Of a stretch of 64,000 nt of DNA, positions 63,974 through 64,000 are shown piece by piece. The stretch lies in NCBI GenBank assembly GCA_013823325.1, contig PNLY01000012.1:23441-87440 (forward strand), written 5' to 3'. The position numbers and the translations under genes are program-made. The notes under the pieces were generated by a model that was not told the DNA's origin, searched no databases, and was given only the letters and a program-made list of their open reading frames with translations. Each line of letters starts with the position of its first letter. Within the stretch, counting starts at the first letter, position 1. This DNA comes from Methylobacterium sp. (GTDB lineage: Bacteria > Pseudomonadota > Alphaproteobacteria > Rhizobiales > Beijerinckiaceae).

Positions 63974-64000
63974 ATGCAGCCCTTCACCACCCTGACCTCG
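63974..64000 (+). CDS. leuD: 3-isopropylmalate dehydratase small subunit, 5' end only
   Basis: The last 27 bases encode M-Q-P-F-T-T-L-T-S. LeuD proteins of this order begin M-x-K/P-F-T-T-L-T-G, so the fragment very probably starts leuD. GGAG lies nine bases before the ATG. It should encode the swivelling subunit that joins LeuC. Short evidence, but position two kilobases after leuC supports it. Confidence 0.75.

Overview
The window is a G+C-rich chromosomal stretch, most likely from a Bosea-like member of the Hyphomicrobiales (Alphaproteobacteria). Three things point that way. The ribosomal/SRP block ffh-rpsP-rimM-(...)-trmD lies next to a divergent dapF-mtaB pair. There is a LexA box of the alphaproteobacterial type (GTTC-N7-GTTC). 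Many intergenic gaps hold palindromic elements beginning CGTCAT and ending ATGACG, a style common in this order. The genus is an inference. I see no rRNA, tRNA, transposase, prophage or CRISPR array; this reads as ordinary core chromosome with an accessory patchwork.

Layout. 0-4 kb: end of a LysR-type regulator, a zinc alcohol dehydrogenase, an MFS exporter divergent from an Lrp-type regulator, and a methyltransferase. 4-13.7 kb: a catabolic locus in which an aldehyde dehydrogenase and a complete LivFGMHK-type ABC importer read left while a CaiB-type CoA-transferase, an acyl-CoA dehydrogenase and a hotdog-fold dehydratase read right, with a LysR-like dyad in the shared promoter region. 13.7-25 kb: CpdB-like nucleotidase, a Cys-rich secreted protein, an ABC exporter, a small gene under a near-ideal LexA-box promoter, leuB, an MltB-type transglycosylase, SemiSWEET, a DUF486 protein, a second methyltransferase, a PQQ-type sugar dehydrogenase and a PAP2 protein. 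25-32.9 kb: a SAF-domain oxidoreductase, a Bug-type binding protein bracketed by inverted repeats, a YaiI protein, five tiny genes, a transglutaminase-like protein, an aspartate aminotransferase, an acetyltransferase and a rhodanese. 33-38 kb (minus strand): ffh-rpsP-rimM-HAD-(CatB-like acetyltransferase)-trmD. 38-45.5 kb: two paralogous secreted proteins around a CAP lipoprotein, LysE, a methyltransferase, an NAPE-PLD-like hydrolase, a secreted GyrI-like protein, then dapF-mtaB. 45.5-54.2 kb: acyl-CoA ligase, a divergent EF-G paralogue, an HxlR/NmrA pair, SDR, TSUP and rplS with a clear terminator. 54.3-57.5 kb: a marR-DHA2 permease-HlyD efflux operon with a perfect operator-like palindrome. 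57.5-60.1 kb: a kynureninase-like gene divergent from tryptophan 2,3-dioxygenase. 60.3-64 kb: leuC, three small inserted genes and the first codons of leuD.

The most interesting signals are the LexA-box promoter in front of an unrecognised 145-residue protein (17908-18345), the EF-G paralogue whose switch-II histidine is serine, the CatB-like acetyltransferase inside the rimM-trmD block, the secreted GyrI-like domain on a Pro/Gln-rich stalk, and eleven palindromic repeat elements. The right arms of two of these repeats supply the last codons of an MFS gene and of trmD. No complete undescribed multi-gene system is evident; the SOS candidate is the best lead.
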